The position numbers were made by a program, and so were the translations under genes. From Fidelibacterota bacterium (GTDB taxonomy: Bacteria; Fidelibacterota; UBA2242), in contig JAGLWX010000217.1 of the NCBI GenBank assembly GCA_023133185.1, positions 1-15,747 of the forward strand: a stretch of 15,747 bases of DNA. The letters are read 5' to 3'. The notes beneath the pieces are model-generated. The model searched no databases, was not told where the DNA came from, and saw nothing but the letters and a program-made list of their open reading frames with translations. Shown piece by piece: positions 15,627 through 15,747 of this stretch (its first letter is position 1; each line of letters starts with the position of its first letter).

Positions 15627-15747
15627 AAATAGTGTCTAAATATCGGATCCGTGTTCTGGTTTTATTTGTATTACTTGTTGCGGCCTGTAGTAAACGGGAG
15701 TTAAAGCAGGACTCACCGGTTCTGGCACGTGTCGGTGATCAGATGAT
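15623..15747 (+). CDS. Lipoprotein, start of a PpiC/SurA-type prolyl isomerase (partial)
   Basis: The ATG overlaps the previous stop (ATGA) and the frame is open to the window edge (41 codons). It begins MKIVSKYRIR, then a hydrophobic core and the lipobox VAAC, so a lipoprotein signal peptide is clear. The mature start has charged residues and then SPVLARVGDQM, the form commonly seen at the start of SurA/PpiC-type periplasmic parvulin chaperones (VLARVGDExIT). The catalytic parvulin domain would lie outside the window. Lipoprotein status is firm and the isomerase call moderate. Confidence 0.65.
   Translation, partial: MKIVSKYRIRVLVLFVLLVAACSKRELKQDSPVLARVGDQM

Noticed and set aside
1..15747. 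CRISPR arrays, tRNA or rRNA genes, and insertion sequences.
   Set aside because: No regularly spaced repeats, cloverleaf-like segments, rRNA-like sequence or transposase motifs were seen on either strand by eye.

Overview
The window comes from an AT-rich bacterial genome, most likely a member of the Fibrobacterota-Chlorobiota-Bacteroidota (FCB) side of the tree such as a Calditrichota, KSB1, Marinimicrobia or Ignavibacteria relative. The evidence is three large secreted proteins (105-3440, 10699-13536, 13659-15626). Each has an N-terminal signal peptide and a C-terminal domain of the NFPNPFNP...YDLxG...SGxYFY...KMxLLK type, the type A cargo signal of the type IX secretion system (T9SS). The lineage call is inference from these signatures only.

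Layout. (1) 105-3440 encodes a secreted lamin-tail-domain/Ig-like protein closed by a strong hairpin. (2) 3800-8931 is a plus-strand metabolic operon: a glycerol-1-phosphate dehydrogenase of the AraM/EgsA family, overlapped by a HAD-IIA phosphatase, followed by a GlpT-type organophosphate transporter locus. In that locus the original transporter gene is broken in two (6075-6443 and about 8021-8931), and a complete, different GlpT-family gene (6640-7992) sits inside it. (3) A bidirectional hairpin (8979-9023) separates this operon from a convergent SorC/DeoR-type sugar-phosphate-responsive regulator (minus strand, 9038 to about 9988). The regulator has a well-placed Shine-Dalgarno but apparently no standard start codon. 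(4) The region right of the regulator carries a predicted sorC promoter straddled by nested inverted repeats, then a plus-strand promoter-like module that recurs with identical spacing upstream of the dehydrogenase gene, then a decayed TonB-dependent-receptor N-terminus (10412-10582). (5) 10699-13536 is a secreted SGNH-type esterase fused to two lamin-tail domains. 13659-15626 is a secreted protein of unknown function with a LamG-like front. At 15623 a lipoprotein resembling the start of a PpiC/SurA-type prolyl isomerase begins and runs off the window.

How they may work together (inference). The dehydrogenase interconverts sn-glycerol-1-phosphate and dihydroxyacetone phosphate. HAD-IIA enzymes commonly dephosphorylate small phosphorylated sugars and glycols. 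GlpT-family carriers exchange organophosphates for phosphate. SorC regulators sense sugar phosphates. Together this looks like a regulated glycerol-phosphate or sugar-phosphate uptake and processing locus. The transporter seems to have been replaced in place by a distant homologue. The shared promoter module suggests that the remnant outer-membrane receptor gene was once co-regulated with it.
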